From NCBI RefSeq assembly GCF_020711195.1, contig NZ_JAJFAT010000006.1, positions 1 to 64,000 of the forward strand: a DNA stretch of 64,000 nucleotides, given 5' to 3'. This document shows, in pieces, positions 7,765 to 17,311 of this stretch. Below the pieces are notes generated by a model. The model saw only the letters and a list, made by a program, of their open reading frames with translations, did not search any database and was not told the DNA's origin. The position numbers and the translations under genes are program-made. Positions within the stretch are counted from its first letter, which is position 1. Every line of letters starts with the position of its first letter. Source of the stretch: Halanaerobium polyolivorans. Lineage in GTDB: Bacteria > Bacillota > Halanaerobiia > Halanaerobiales > Halanaerobiaceae.

Positions 7765-9834
7765 TTGCAAGATTTTAAAGAAAGTATCAAAAATAGGGCA
7801 ATGTTTTATTTTGCAGTTATTTTTTTACTATTTGTCATTATTGCTTTCCGCTTATTATGGATTCAAGTTATTAATAGTGCAGAATATAAGGATCGGGCTT
7901 TAAATCAAAGAATGAGAGAATTTGTAGTTAATTCTGAAAGAGGAATAATTTATGATAATACCGGCAGAAAACTTGCAGTTAGTTTAGCGGCTAAAACTGT
8001 AGTTGCACTGCCGGATAGTATTATAGACCCCCAAAAAACCGCCCAGGAATTAGCAGGATTATTGGATGTAAATTATGATACTATCTATAGAAGAATCACC
8101 TCAGATGCTGCAGCTATTTTTTTGCAGAGGAAAATAAATGATCAATTACATGAAGAATTATTAGCCAGAGATATACCAGGAATAATTTTTATTGATGAAA
8201 GCAAAAGACATTATCCTGAAGGAGAATTAGCATCACATATAATTGGTTTTACTGGTATTGATAATAATGGTTTAAGTGGTTTAGAACTTTCCTATAATAA
8301 TTACTTGGTTGGTAAAGAGGGCAGAATGGCTGTAGAAAGAGATGCAGCTGGTAAACCAATCCCAGCGGGTATCAGAGAATCAGTTCCTGTCCAAAATGGT
8401 CATAACCTCCATTTAACAATTGATCAGGTAATTCAATATTTCGCGGAAAGAGAACTCAAGCTAGCAGAAGAGAACTTTGATATTTCTGGGGGATCAATAA
8501 TTGTAATGGACTCTCAGAATGGAGATGTTCTGGCTTTAGCTAATACCCCCACCTATGATCCCAACAATTTTAATAATTATCCGGAGAAAAACTGGCGCAA
8601 TCGGGCCATCAATGATGTTTTTGAACCTGGCTCAACCTTTAAAATAATTACTACCGCAGCAGCTTTAGAAGAAGGGGTAATTAGTGAGAATGATATTTTA
8701 ACTGATCCCGGTCATATTTATGTTGGAAGACATGAGATAAGCTGTTGGAGTGATAGAGGTCATGGTGCTCATACCTTTGCAAATGTTGTAAAAACTTCCT
8801 GTAACCCGGGTTTTGTAGAAGTCGCTTTAAAAATGGAGAAAGATACTTTTTATTCCTATATCGATGCCTTTGGCTTTGGCAAGAGAAGTTCTATTAGACT
8901 TCCCGCAGAAGCAGATGGGCTTTTACCGGAATACAATAGAATTGGTGAAGTAGAATTGGCGACCTTCTCATTTGGGCATGGTCTTTCCGTGACTCCCATC
9001 CAATTAGCATCTGCAGTATCTGCAGTTGCCAATGGAGGCAAATTAATGCAGCCCAGATTGGTCAAAGAGGTTGATAGAGGAGCAGAACAAAGCAATCTTA
9101 TCAATGAGCCATCAGTTGTTCGTCAGGTTATTTCTGAGCAGACCGCCAATAAAACTAGAGAACTCTTAAAACAAACAGTATTGAATGGTACAGGTACTCA
9201 AGCTGCAATCGAAGGTTATGAAATAGCAGGTAAAACAGGTACTGCTCAACACTATAATGAAGATCTTTATGATGCTTCTTTTGTGGGGATAGTGCCGACA
9301 GAAAATACTGATCTTACTGTCTTAGTTATTTTATATGATATAACAGGAGACACTTATTATGGAAGTCAGACTGCTGCTCCAGTATTCAGAAATCTTGGTG
9401 AAAATATTTTAAGTTATTTAGATGTTAAACCTGATTTTACTCAACAGCCAGGATATGAACTTAGTGATGAAAAATTAACTGTACCTGAAATAAGAAATTT
9501 AAGTAAATTTGAAGCAGAACAAAGCTTGAGAGAAAAGGGATTTAATGTTAAAATACAGGGAGATGGAGATAAAATTATTGATCAACTTCCAAAAGCAGGT
9601 GCATTAGTAAATAAAAATTCTACTGTCTGGCTTTTTGATGATAAAGTTGAAAATTATAATGTTTTAATCCCGGTTCCCGACTTCAGAGGAATGGAATTAG
9701 AAGCAGTAAAAGAATTAGCTGCTTTAAGAGGTCTAAAAATTTCCTCTAGTGGTAGTGGTAAGGTAATCGGACAATCGGTCTACCCAGGGAGAAGAATTAA
9801 AACAGACCAGGTTATCAGCTTGAAATTGCAGTAA
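7765..9834 (+). CDS. ftsI: Septal class B penicillin-binding protein with two PASTA domains
   Basis: A 689-residue transpeptidase of the FtsI/SpoVD type: one membrane helix (about 13-34), a dimerisation domain, then the catalytic domain with S290-T-F-K293 (active-site Ser), S345-C-N347 and K490-T-G-T493. Two C-terminal PASTA repeats (about 570-623 and 632-689) end the protein. It crosslinks septal peptidoglycan in partnership with FtsW. The start is TTG, five bases after GGAGGAAG. The PASTA architecture matches Gram-positive PBP2x/SpoVD; nothing here tells a vegetative from a sporulation role, but as the only PBP in the cluster it is probably the division enzyme. Confidence 0.94.
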   Translation: MQDFKESIKNRAMFYFAVIFLLFVIIAFRLLWIQVINSAEYKDRALNQRMREFVVNSERGIIYDNTGRKLAVSLAAKTVVALPDSIIDPQKTAQELAGLLDVNYDTIYRRITSDAAAIFLQRKINDQLHEELLARDIPGIIFIDESKRHYPEGELASHIIGFTGIDNNGLSGLELSYNNYLVGKEGRMAVERDAAGKPIPAGIRESVPVQNGHNLHLTIDQVIQYFAERELKLAEENFDISGGSIIVMDSQNGDVLALANTPTYDPNNFNNYPEKNWRNRAINDVFEPGSTFKIITTAAALEEGVISENDILTDPGHIYVGRHEISCWSDRGHGAHTFANVVKTSCNPGFVEVALKMEKDTFYSYIDAFGFGKRSSIRLPAEADGLLPEYNRIGEVELATFSFGHGLSVTPIQLASAVSAVANGGKLMQPRLVKEVDRGAEQSNLINEPSVVRQVISEQTANKTRELLKQTVLNGTGTQAAIEGYEIAGKTGTAQHYNEDLYDASFVGIVPTENTDLTVLVILYDITGDTYYGSQTAAPVFRNLGENILSYLDVKPDFTQQPGYELSDEKLTVPEIRNLSKFEAEQSLREKGFNVKIQGDGDKIIDQLPKAGALVNKNSTVWLFDDKVENYNVLIPVPDFRGMELEAVKELAALRGLKISSSGSGKVIGQSVYPGRRIKTDQVISLKLQ

Positions 9835-9862
9835 GCTATTCTTATTCTTGGGAGGAAGTTTA

Positions 9863-11326
9863 ATGAGATTAAAGCAAATTTTAAAAGGAATAGAACATAA
9901 AATTATAATGGGTCAGCCTCAGCTTAATATTTCTAATTTGCAATATGATTCACGTAAAATAGAAGCTAATGATCTTTTCATAGCCATCAGAGGTTTTAAT
10001 GTTGATGGACATGATTATATTGAAGAAGCTGTTAAAAAAGGTGCAGCTGCTGTTATTGTTGATAGAGAATTAGCAAATTATTATCCGGGTATAACATATA
10101 TTAAAGTAGAAAACACGCGCAAAGAAATGGCTGTACTTGCTAAAAACTTTTTTTCTGATCCACTGGCAGATCTTGATTTAATAGGGATCACAGGGACTAA
10201 TGGTAAAACAACAACAGCATATTTAATTTACAATATTTTAAGTAAAAACTCTTTTAAAACAGCAATGTTTGGAACTGTTAAAAATATTATTGCTGGTCAA
10301 GAAATTGAGGCAGATAGAACCACCCCCGAATCTTTGGATTTATACCGCTATTTTTCTCAAGCAAAAAATGCAGGTGTTAAATATATTGTTATGGAAGTAT
10401 CTTCTCATGCCCTTGATCTTTATCGGGTTTATCAGATGGATTTTTCTCTAGCAGTTTTTACTAATTTAAGTCCAGAACATCTTGATTATCATAAAGATTT
10501 AAAAAATTACAGGCTGGCGAAATCAAAGCTTTTTTCTCAATTGAGCAAAGATGCATCTGCTGTAATTAATCTTGATGATAAAAATTCCAACTTTATGCTG
10601 GAAAAATCAAAGGCAGAGAATTATATATATAGTTTAAAAGATCGAAGTGCTGATTTATACTGCCAAAATTATAAGCTAAGCCAAAATTCTCTGCAGTATC
10701 AAAGTGGAGGTTTAATTAAAAGAGACTTTCAGCTGAAACTTGGTGGTCTTTTTAATATCTACAATTCACTGGCTGCAGTTTTAAGCACTTTTTTACTGGG
10801 CCTTGAAATAGATGATATTGTCAGCAGTTTAGAGGTAATTGAAGGAGTTCCAGGCCGATTTGAGCTGATTGATGCAGGTCAGGACTTCCAGTTGATAGTA
10901 GATTATGCCCATACTCCTGATGGAATGGAAAATGTTTTAACTGCAGCTAAAGCAATAACTAAAAATAGATTAATTGTCTTATTTGGTTGTGGAGGAGATA
11001 GGGATCGTTCTAAAAGACCGGTAATGGCAAAATTAGCAGAAGATATGGCTGATTATGTTTTTTTAACTAATGATAATCCACGTTCTGAAGGGGAAGAATT
11101 GATCTTAAAGGAGATAAAAGCTGGTTTTAGTCAATCTTTTTCCAATTATAAGGTAATAGCTGACCGCAAAAAAGCTATAGCTGAAGCAGTAAATTTTGCT
11201 GAAAAAGATGATATAGTATTAATTTTAGGGAGAGGACATGAAAAATATCAGGTAATAAAGGATAAAAAAATTGAGCTTGATGATAGAAAGGTAGCATATC
11301 AAGCCTTAAAGGAGCGAAGCAGCTAA
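9863..11326 (+). CDS. murE: UDP-MurNAc-tripeptide synthetase MurE (meso-Dap type)
   Basis: Mur ligase of 487 residues that adds the third stem residue. The ATP loop is GTNGKTTT (about 111-118), and the C-terminal domain has the D404-N-P-R407 signature that in known MurE enzymes recognises meso-diaminopimelate; lysine-adding enzymes lack this Arg. The peptidoglycan is therefore predicted to be meso-Dap type. The ATG at 9863 was chosen because GGGAGGAAG lies eight bases ahead; a TTG at 9848 overlaps that site. MurF starts two bases after the stop. Confidence 0.96.
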   Translation: MRLKQILKGIEHKIIMGQPQLNISNLQYDSRKIEANDLFIAIRGFNVDGHDYIEEAVKKGAAAVIVDRELANYYPGITYIKVENTRKEMAVLAKNFFSDPLADLDLIGITGTNGKTTTAYLIYNILSKNSFKTAMFGTVKNIIAGQEIEADRTTPESLDLYRYFSQAKNAGVKYIVMEVSSHALDLYRVYQMDFSLAVFTNLSPEHLDYHKDLKNYRLAKSKLFSQLSKDASAVINLDDKNSNFMLEKSKAENYIYSLKDRSADLYCQNYKLSQNSLQYQSGGLIKRDFQLKLGGLFNIYNSLAAVLSTFLLGLEIDDIVSSLEVIEGVPGRFELIDAGQDFQLIVDYAHTPDGMENVLTAAKAITKNRLIVLFGCGGDRDRSKRPVMAKLAEDMADYVFLTNDNPRSEGEELILKEIKAGFSQSFSNYKVIADRKKAIAEAVNFAEKDDIVLILGRGHEKYQVIKDKKIELDDRKVAYQALKERSS

Positions 11327-11328
11327 TT

Positions 11329-12702
11329 ATGGAATGTTTAACTTTAGCCCAAATTGCAGAGGCAGCTTCCGGGGAAATAATTAAAGGCAAAGCAGAAACT
11401 AAAATAAAAGAGATAGCTATAGACAGCAGAGAGGTAAAAGAAGGTGATCTTTTTATAGCAATTATCGGGGAAAATAATGATGGTCACCAATTTATAGAAT
11501 CAGCTCTGCAAAATGGAGCAAAAGCAGTTATTGTAGATCGACCGATTATTGATCATGAAGAACTCGCAGTTATAAAAGTTGCTGATACAACTAAAGCATT
11601 ACAGGATATTGCTCATTATTACAGAATGCAGTTTAAAGATTTAAAGGTAGCTGCTGTTACTGGAAGTGCTGGCAAAACAAGTACAAAAGATATGACTGCA
11701 GCAGTTCTAGCTCAAAAATATAAAACTTTAAAAACTTTAGGTAATTATAATAATCAGATTGGCTTACCTTTAACCCTACTGAGGCTTTGTTCTGAAGATG
11801 AGTTTGCAGTTTTAGAAATGGGAATGAGCGGCTTTGGAGAAATAAAATTATTAGCAGAGCTGGCCCAACCACAAATAGCTATTATAACAAATGTTGGACC
11901 TGCTCATATTGAGCAGCTGGGATCGATTGAAAACGTGGCTTTAGCTAAAAGAGAGCTGCTTGATGCTTTAGATCAATCTGCAGTGGCAATTTTAAATTAT
12001 GATAATAAATATACCAAAAAGATGGCAGAAAATTGCAGGGCCAGAGTTATCAGCTTCGGTTTTTCGGCTGGAGCAGATCTGCAGGTGATTGAAAATAAAT
12101 TTAACAATAATTTAAATCAATTAGAGTTTAAGCTTAAGTGGCAGGGAGAAAAAATTAAATTTTATTTAAATAAAGCCGGCAAGCACAATATTTATAATGC
12201 TCTAGCAGCTATTGCAGTTGCTTTTTTAAATGGAATGAGTGTTGAAAGCATTCAGGCAGGTTTAAATAAAATAGAGTTTTCCGATTTGAGAATGGATATT
12301 AAACAGCTAGCAAATGGAGCTGTTGTGATTAATGACAGCTATAATGCTAACCCTATTTCTGTTAGGGCAGCAGTTGATGTTTTGCTAGAAATGAAAGCTA
12401 AGAGGAAAATTGCTGTTTTAGCTTCGATGCTTGAATTAGGAGCAATGGAAAAGCAAGCTCATCTTGAAATAGGAGAATATATAGCTGAACAAGATTTAGA
12501 TCTTTTAATTACTGTTGGTGAGATTGCTGAGTTAATTGCTGAAGGAGCAAGAAAATCAGCGATGGCAGCTGATAAAATATATTCTTTTGCTGATAAAGAT
12601 AGTGCTTTAAAATATTTAAAAAATAATTTGAAAAAGGATGATCTTCTGCTTGTTAAGGGTTCAAGATCAAATCAAATGGAAAAAATAGTTGCAGGATTAT
12701 AA
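11329..12702 (+). CDS. murF: UDP-MurNAc-tripeptide--D-Ala-D-Ala ligase MurF
   Basis: A 457-residue Mur ligase that completes the pentapeptide using D-Ala-D-Ala from Ddl. Seen: N-terminal IDSREVKEGDLFIAI (UDP-binding domain), ATP loop GSAGKTSTKD (about 112-121), NNQIGLPLTLL, EMGMSGFGEI, and the C-terminal NDSYNANPISVRAA and LLVKGSRSNQME. All are family signatures. The two-base gap from murE indicates coupled translation. Confidence 0.96.
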   Translation: MECLTLAQIAEAASGEIIKGKAETKIKEIAIDSREVKEGDLFIAIIGENNDGHQFIESALQNGAKAVIVDRPIIDHEELAVIKVADTTKALQDIAHYYRMQFKDLKVAAVTGSAGKTSTKDMTAAVLAQKYKTLKTLGNYNNQIGLPLTLLRLCSEDEFAVLEMGMSGFGEIKLLAELAQPQIAIITNVGPAHIEQLGSIENVALAKRELLDALDQSAVAILNYDNKYTKKMAENCRARVISFGFSAGADLQVIENKFNNNLNQLEFKLKWQGEKIKFYLNKAGKHNIYNALAAIAVAFLNGMSVESIQAGLNKIEFSDLRMDIKQLANGAVVINDSYNANPISVRAAVDVLLEMKAKRKIAVLASMLELGAMEKQAHLEIGEYIAEQDLDLLITVGEIAELIAEGARKSAMAADKIYSFADKDSALKYLKNNLKKDDLLLVKGSRSNQMEKIVAGL

Positions 12703-12723
12703 TTTAAGGAGCTTAATAATTAA

Positions 12724-13674
12724 ATGATTTATATAAAAGCTTTTCTATTACCGATTGTAATTATTATTGCAGCTGGTAATCTATTTATAAAATTTATAAA
12801 AAATATTAATTTTGGCCAGCAGATTAGAGACTATGGTCCTCAAAGTCATCTTAAAAAGGCGGGTATTCCTACCATGGGTGGCTTGATGATTATTTTTACT
12901 TTTCTGCTTATAGCCTTATTTTTAGTAGATTTAAATCTAAATACAGCTGCAGTTTTAGTAATAACTTTTCTAATGGGACTGGCGGGTTTTTTAGATGATT
13001 TTTTAAAAATTAAATTTTCCCGTTCTTTAGGTTTAAAAGCCTGGCAGAAATTATTTTTGCAATTTTTAGCAGCTTTAATTGCTGCAGTAGTTTTAATCAA
13101 TTTTACTCAGACTCCAGCTCTTTTATTACCCTTTTGGGGAAGTATAGAGTTGAACAATATGCTGAGATTTGTTTTGAGCTTATTTGTGGTGATTGGTAGC
13201 GCTAATGCTGTTAACCTTACTGATGGTTTAGATGGTTTAGCTGCTTCAGTGACTGTTATAGTTTGCTTGAGTTTTGCTGCAATATTTTATTTGCTGGCCT
13301 TAGAGCAGTTGATGATTATGATGTTAATCATGGCAGGCTGCTGTACAGCTTTTTTATGGTTTAATAGTTATCCAGCAGAAATTTTTATGGGAGATGTTGG
13401 TTCACTGGCCATTGGTGGTTTTCTTGGAGCCACTGCTGTATTAAGTGGAACAGAAATTTATTTACTTATAATTGGGATTATCTATGTTATCGAAACCCTT
13501 TCAGTAATGATTCAGGTTCCTTATTTTAAAATAACAGGTGGGAAAAGAGTTTTTAAGATGACACCAATTCATCATCATTTTGAGTTAGGTGGTACTGCTG
13601 AAAATAAAATAGTGGTTCGCTTTGTAATAATTACTATAATCATGGCTTTGTTTTCTTTCAGTTCATTTTTATAA
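12724..13674 (+). CDS. mraY: Phospho-MurNAc-pentapeptide transferase MraY
   Basis: An integral membrane enzyme of 316 residues and about ten helices that transfers phospho-MurNAc-pentapeptide to undecaprenyl phosphate, making lipid I. Diagnostic blocks: KKAGIPTMGGLMI, GFLDDFLKI (Asp pair), NAVNLTDGLDGLAAS, FMGDVGSLAIGG and the cytoplasmic MTPIHHHFELGG. The order in the cluster (murF-mraY-murD) is standard. Confidence 0.97.
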   Translation: MIYIKAFLLPIVIIIAAGNLFIKFIKNINFGQQIRDYGPQSHLKKAGIPTMGGLMIIFTFLLIALFLVDLNLNTAAVLVITFLMGLAGFLDDFLKIKFSRSLGLKAWQKLFLQFLAALIAAVVLINFTQTPALLLPFWGSIELNNMLRFVLSLFVVIGSANAVNLTDGLDGLAASVTVIVCLSFAAIFYLLALEQLMIMMLIMAGCCTAFLWFNSYPAEIFMGDVGSLAIGGFLGATAVLSGTEIYLLIIGIIYVIETLSVMIQVPYFKITGGKRVFKMTPIHHHFELGGTAENKIVVRFVIITIIMALFSFSSFL

Positions 13675-13710
13675 TCATTAAATTTTAAGTAAAAAAGGAG
13701 TTAGATTCTT

Positions 13711-15075
13711 TTGCAGTTAAAGAATAAAAAGATCGCTGTGCTTGGTTTGAGCAGAAGAACAGGTATGGCAGTTGTAGAATATTTAAATAAATATGGAGCT
13801 AAAATTATTGTATCTGATAGTAAAAATAGTGATGAGCTCAAAGATTTAATTAAGCAACTAAGAGCAATTAAAGACATCAAATTTGATCTAGGTGGTCATA
13901 CAAAAGCTATCTTAGCAGCAGAATTAATTATTTTGAGTCCGGGAGTTCCTTATGATCTGCAAATACTAAAAGAGGCCAGAAAAAAAGGAATAGAAACTAT
14001 CAGTGAAATAGAATTTGCCTATAGGATGGCCGAAGCAGATATTATTGCTGTTACAGGAACTAATGGTAAAACAACTACCACTGATCTTTTGGCAAAAATG
14101 TTAAATAATTTGCCGGGAAGGAAGGTTGAGGTTGCCGGTAATATTGGTATTCCTTTTATCTCAATTGTTGATCAATTAAAAAAAGAAGATCTAGTAGTTT
14201 TAGAAGTGAGTTCTTTTCAGTTAGAGGCTGTTAAAAAATTTCATCCCAAAATAGCTCTATATTTAAATTACAGCCCAGATCATCTTGATAGACACAAAAG
14301 CGAAGAAAACTATAAAAATGCTAAAAAGAAGATTTTTAGTCAGCAAAACAAAAATGACTTTGCCTTAATTGATCTTGATGATAAATATTTATCTAAGTTA
14401 AAAGACGAAATAAAGGCAGAGGTTTTTACGGTTTCAGCCTTAAATAAAAAGGCAGATCTAATAATAGAAAATAATAAAGCTCTTTTACAGAAAAAAAGCG
14501 AAAATAAAATTATTGAATTAATTGATTTTAATGATATAAAACTATCTGCTCTCCATAATAAAAAAAATACAGCTTTTGCTGCCCTTGCGGCTTTTTTAAG
14601 TGGACAAAGTATTGATAAAATAAAAAATGCTGCTGAGCAATATGAATTAAAATCACATCGGATGGAAAAAATAGCTAATAAAAAAGGTTATTTGATTATT
14701 GATGATTCAAAAGCCACCAATCCCAGTGCTGCTCTCAATGCCTTAAAAAGCTTAGATAGAGAAATAATTTTGATCGCGGGTGGTCAGGATAGAGGAGCTG
14801 ATTTTAGTCGATTAGCTGCAGAAATCCAGAAAAAAGTTAGCACTTTAATTCTGATTGGAGAAACTGCAGCTAAACTTGCTGCTTTAGTAGGAGAAGAAAA
14901 CTTAGATATACATAAAGTAGAAGGTATAGAAAGAGCAGCTGAAATTGCAGCTGAGAAATTAAATGAAAATAATTCTCTGCTTTTATCTCCTGCCTGTCCC
15001 AGCTGGGATATGTTTGCAAGCTATAAAATAAGAGGAGAGCTATTTAAAAAATATATTTTAAAGAATCTTAATTGA
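13711..15075 (+). CDS. murD: UDP-MurNAc-L-Ala:D-Glu ligase MurD
   Basis: A 454-residue Mur ligase that adds D-glutamate. ATP loop GTNGKTTTTDLLA, then EVSSFQLE, YSPDHLDRH, DDSKATNPSAA and LSPACPSWDMFASY. The N-terminal nucleotide-fold loop reads LGLSRRTGMAV, a variant of the usual GxGxSG. The start is TTG, ten bases after AAAGGAG. The next ribosome site overlaps its 3' end. Confidence 0.95.
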   Translation: MQLKNKKIAVLGLSRRTGMAVVEYLNKYGAKIIVSDSKNSDELKDLIKQLRAIKDIKFDLGGHTKAILAAELIILSPGVPYDLQILKEARKKGIETISEIEFAYRMAEADIIAVTGTNGKTTTTDLLAKMLNNLPGRKVEVAGNIGIPFISIVDQLKKEDLVVLEVSSFQLEAVKKFHPKIALYLNYSPDHLDRHKSEENYKNAKKKIFSQQNKNDFALIDLDDKYLSKLKDEIKAEVFTVSALNKKADLIIENNKALLQKKSENKIIELIDFNDIKLSALHNKKNTAFAALAAFLSGQSIDKIKNAAEQYELKSHRMEKIANKKGYLIIDDSKATNPSAALNALKSLDREIILIAGGQDRGADFSRLAAEIQKKVSTLILIGETAAKLAALVGEENLDIHKVEGIERAAEIAAEKLNENNSLLLSPACPSWDMFASYKIRGELFKKYILKNLN

Positions 15076-15089
15076 GGAGCATTTCTGTA

Positions 15090-16184
15090 ATGAAAAAAAA
15101 GCTGCCAGATTTTATCTTACTTTTTACAATATTGACTCTTGTTTTTAGTGGTGTGGTAATGATTTTATCAGCCAGCTCAGTGAGGGCCAATACTTTGTTT
15201 GGAGATAGTTATTATTTTTTTAAAAGGCACCTGTTTTATCTTGCTCTATCTTCAATTCTAGCGGTTATTGCTTACAAAATAAATTACAAGAAAATAAAAG
15301 AACTGGCACCTTCTATTTTGTTATTTTCTTTACTGACTCTTATTTTGGTTCTTATTCCCGGAATCGGTAGGGTTGTTGGTGGTTCCAGAAGGTGGTTGAG
15401 CATAGGACCTTTTAGTTTTCAACCATCAGAATTTGCCAAACTGGCTACTGTTATTTACTTAGCAGCATATATAAGTAAAAACAAAGAAAAAATGAAGAAA
15501 TTTAAAAGCGGAATAATTCCACCTGTTATTGTAATCTCTATAATTTTTGCTTTAATTATCTTAGAGCCTGATTTAGGGACTGCAATTACTATAGCTGCTC
15601 TGGCAGGTTCGATGATCTTTATTGGTGGGATTAAATTAGGCTGGTTTTTAACCCTATCTTTAGCAGCTTCTGCTTTGTTTATGCTATTTATTTATATTGA
15701 ACCTTATCGCCGCAAAAGATTATTTTCTTTTTTGAATCCCTGGCAAGATCCACTGGATAGTGGTTATCATATTATCCAATCTTTATTGGCCTTAGGTTCA
15801 GGTGGCTTTTTAGGTGTGGGAGCTGGTAACAGCTATCAAAAGTTTTTATATCTTCCGGAACCAGGTACAGATTTTATCTTTGCGGTTTTAGGAGAGGAAT
15901 TTGGTTTAATTGGTACTCTTTTTATTTTATCCTTATACTTTATAATTGTCTGGAGAGGTTTTAGAATAGCGATTCGAATTGATGATATTTTTGCTTCAAT
16001 GCTGGCTATTGGTGTTACTACAATGGTTGTCATCCAGGCTATTATTAATATCGGTGTTGTGACTTCACTTTTACCTGTTACAGGTATTACACTTCCTCTG
16101 ATTAGTTATGGAGGCACATCATTGATGGTTAATCTAATATCATTAGCACTATTATTAAATCTTTCTCGTTATGTAGAGGAATGA
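15090..16184 (+). CDS. ftsW: Peptidoglycan glycosyltransferase FtsW
   Basis: A SEDS-family polymerase of 364 residues and about ten membrane helices that extends septal glycan from lipid II with the upstream PBP. Seen: SSVRANTLFGDSYYFFKRH, GSRRWLSIGPFSFQPSE, LEPDLGTAI, GAGNSYQKFLYLPEPGTDF and the C-terminal ISYGGTSLMVNL. I chose the ATG at 15090, preceded by GAGGAG; a TTG at 15072 overlaps the murD stop and contains that site. SpoVE/RodA relatives are hard to tell apart by sequence; the location supports FtsW. Confidence 0.94.
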   Translation: MKKKLPDFILLFTILTLVFSGVVMILSASSVRANTLFGDSYYFFKRHLFYLALSSILAVIAYKINYKKIKELAPSILLFSLLTLILVLIPGIGRVVGGSRRWLSIGPFSFQPSEFAKLATVIYLAAYISKNKEKMKKFKSGIIPPVIVISIIFALIILEPDLGTAITIAALAGSMIFIGGIKLGWFLTLSLAASALFMLFIYIEPYRRKRLFSFLNPWQDPLDSGYHIIQSLLALGSGGFLGVGAGNSYQKFLYLPEPGTDFIFAVLGEEFGLIGTLFILSLYFIIVWRGFRIAIRIDDIFASMLAIGVTTMVVIQAIINIGVVTSLLPVTGITLPLISYGGTSLMVNLISLALLLNLSRYVEE

Positions 16185-16192
16185 GGTAAATT

Positions 16193-17302
16193 ATGAAGGC
16201 AATTATTACAGGTGGTGGTACTGGGGGACATATTTATCCTGCTTTAGCAATAGCAGATGAATTAAAAAAGAAGGGTTGGGAGATACTTTATCTTGGCTCT
16301 AAACACAGAATGGAAGCAGAGATAGTACCCCAAAAAGGTTATCAATTTCAGGGTTTAACTTCTAGACAGTTACCACGCAGGATTTCCTGGCAGATATTTT
16401 CAGCCTTTTTTTATAATCTTAAAGCTTTTATAAATGCATTAAAAATAAACTATAATTTTAAAGCTGATTTGGTTATTGGTACAGGTGGTTTTGCAGCAGG
16501 CCCAGTTGTAATGGCAGCTGTATTACTTGGCAGGAAAACGATTATCCATGAGCAAAATGCTTACCCTGGAATAACAAATAAGCTATTAGCATTATTTGTA
16601 GATTATATTTTTCTTAATTTTTCCGCAGCTGAAAAACATTTGAAAGCAAAAAAAGCTAAGATTAAGCTAACCGGTAATCCGGTTCGCAAAGAAATATTAG
16701 CTGCTGAGCCAGAAAAGGCTTATAAATTTTTAAATTTAGATAAAAGTTTAAAGACGCTTTTAATAACTGGTGGAAGTCAGGGAGCTGAAACTATAAATAA
16801 AAATTTAATCAAAATATATCAACATGCAGCTGAAAATAATGAATTTCAAATAGTTCATTTAACCGGCAAAAAAAATTATGATCAAGTTATTAGATCTTTA
16901 AAAGAACATAATATAGATCCAGATAATAGATTAATAAAAGTGATTGCTTATTTAAATGAAATGGAATATGCTCTTACAGCCGCAGACCTTGTTATTTCTC
17001 GAGCAGGGGCAACTGCTCTTTCAGAAATAACCCTTTGTGCTATACCTTCAATCTTGATCCCGCTGGCTTCAGCAGCAGAAGGGCATCAACTTTATAATGC
17101 AAAAACCTTAGCAAACAAAGGTGCAGCCATAATAATCAGGGAAGAAGAATTATCAGAGCAAATATTATTAGAAAAAATACTAAGCCTGTTTAATGATCAG
17201 AGCAAGTTAGAAAAGATGTCTCAGGCAGCCAAAAGTTTAGCAAATGAGAATTCATTAGAAAAAATTATTACTTTAATTGATAATATAGTAACTAAAGATT
17301 AG
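16193..17302 (+). CDS. murG: UDP-GlcNAc:lipid I transferase MurG
   Basis: GT-B glycosyltransferase of 369 residues, peripheral on the inner face of the membrane, that converts lipid I to lipid II. Seen: GGGTGGHIYPALAIADEL (7-24), GTGGFAAGPVVMAA, HEQNAYPGITNK, TGGSQGAETIN, and the UDP-GlcNAc-binding SRAGATALSEI with IPLASAAEGHQLYNA. Complete and typical. Confidence 0.97.
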   Translation: MKAIITGGGTGGHIYPALAIADELKKKGWEILYLGSKHRMEAEIVPQKGYQFQGLTSRQLPRRISWQIFSAFFYNLKAFINALKINYNFKADLVIGTGGFAAGPVVMAAVLLGRKTIIHEQNAYPGITNKLLALFVDYIFLNFSAAEKHLKAKKAKIKLTGNPVRKEILAAEPEKAYKFLNLDKSLKTLLITGGSQGAETINKNLIKIYQHAAENNEFQIVHLTGKKNYDQVIRSLKEHNIDPDNRLIKVIAYLNEMEYALTAADLVISRAGATALSEITLCAIPSILIPLASAAEGHQLYNAKTLANKGAAIIIREEELSEQILLEKILSLFNDQSKLEKMSQAAKSLANENSLEKIITLIDNIVTKD

Positions 17303-17311
17303 GTGGTTAAT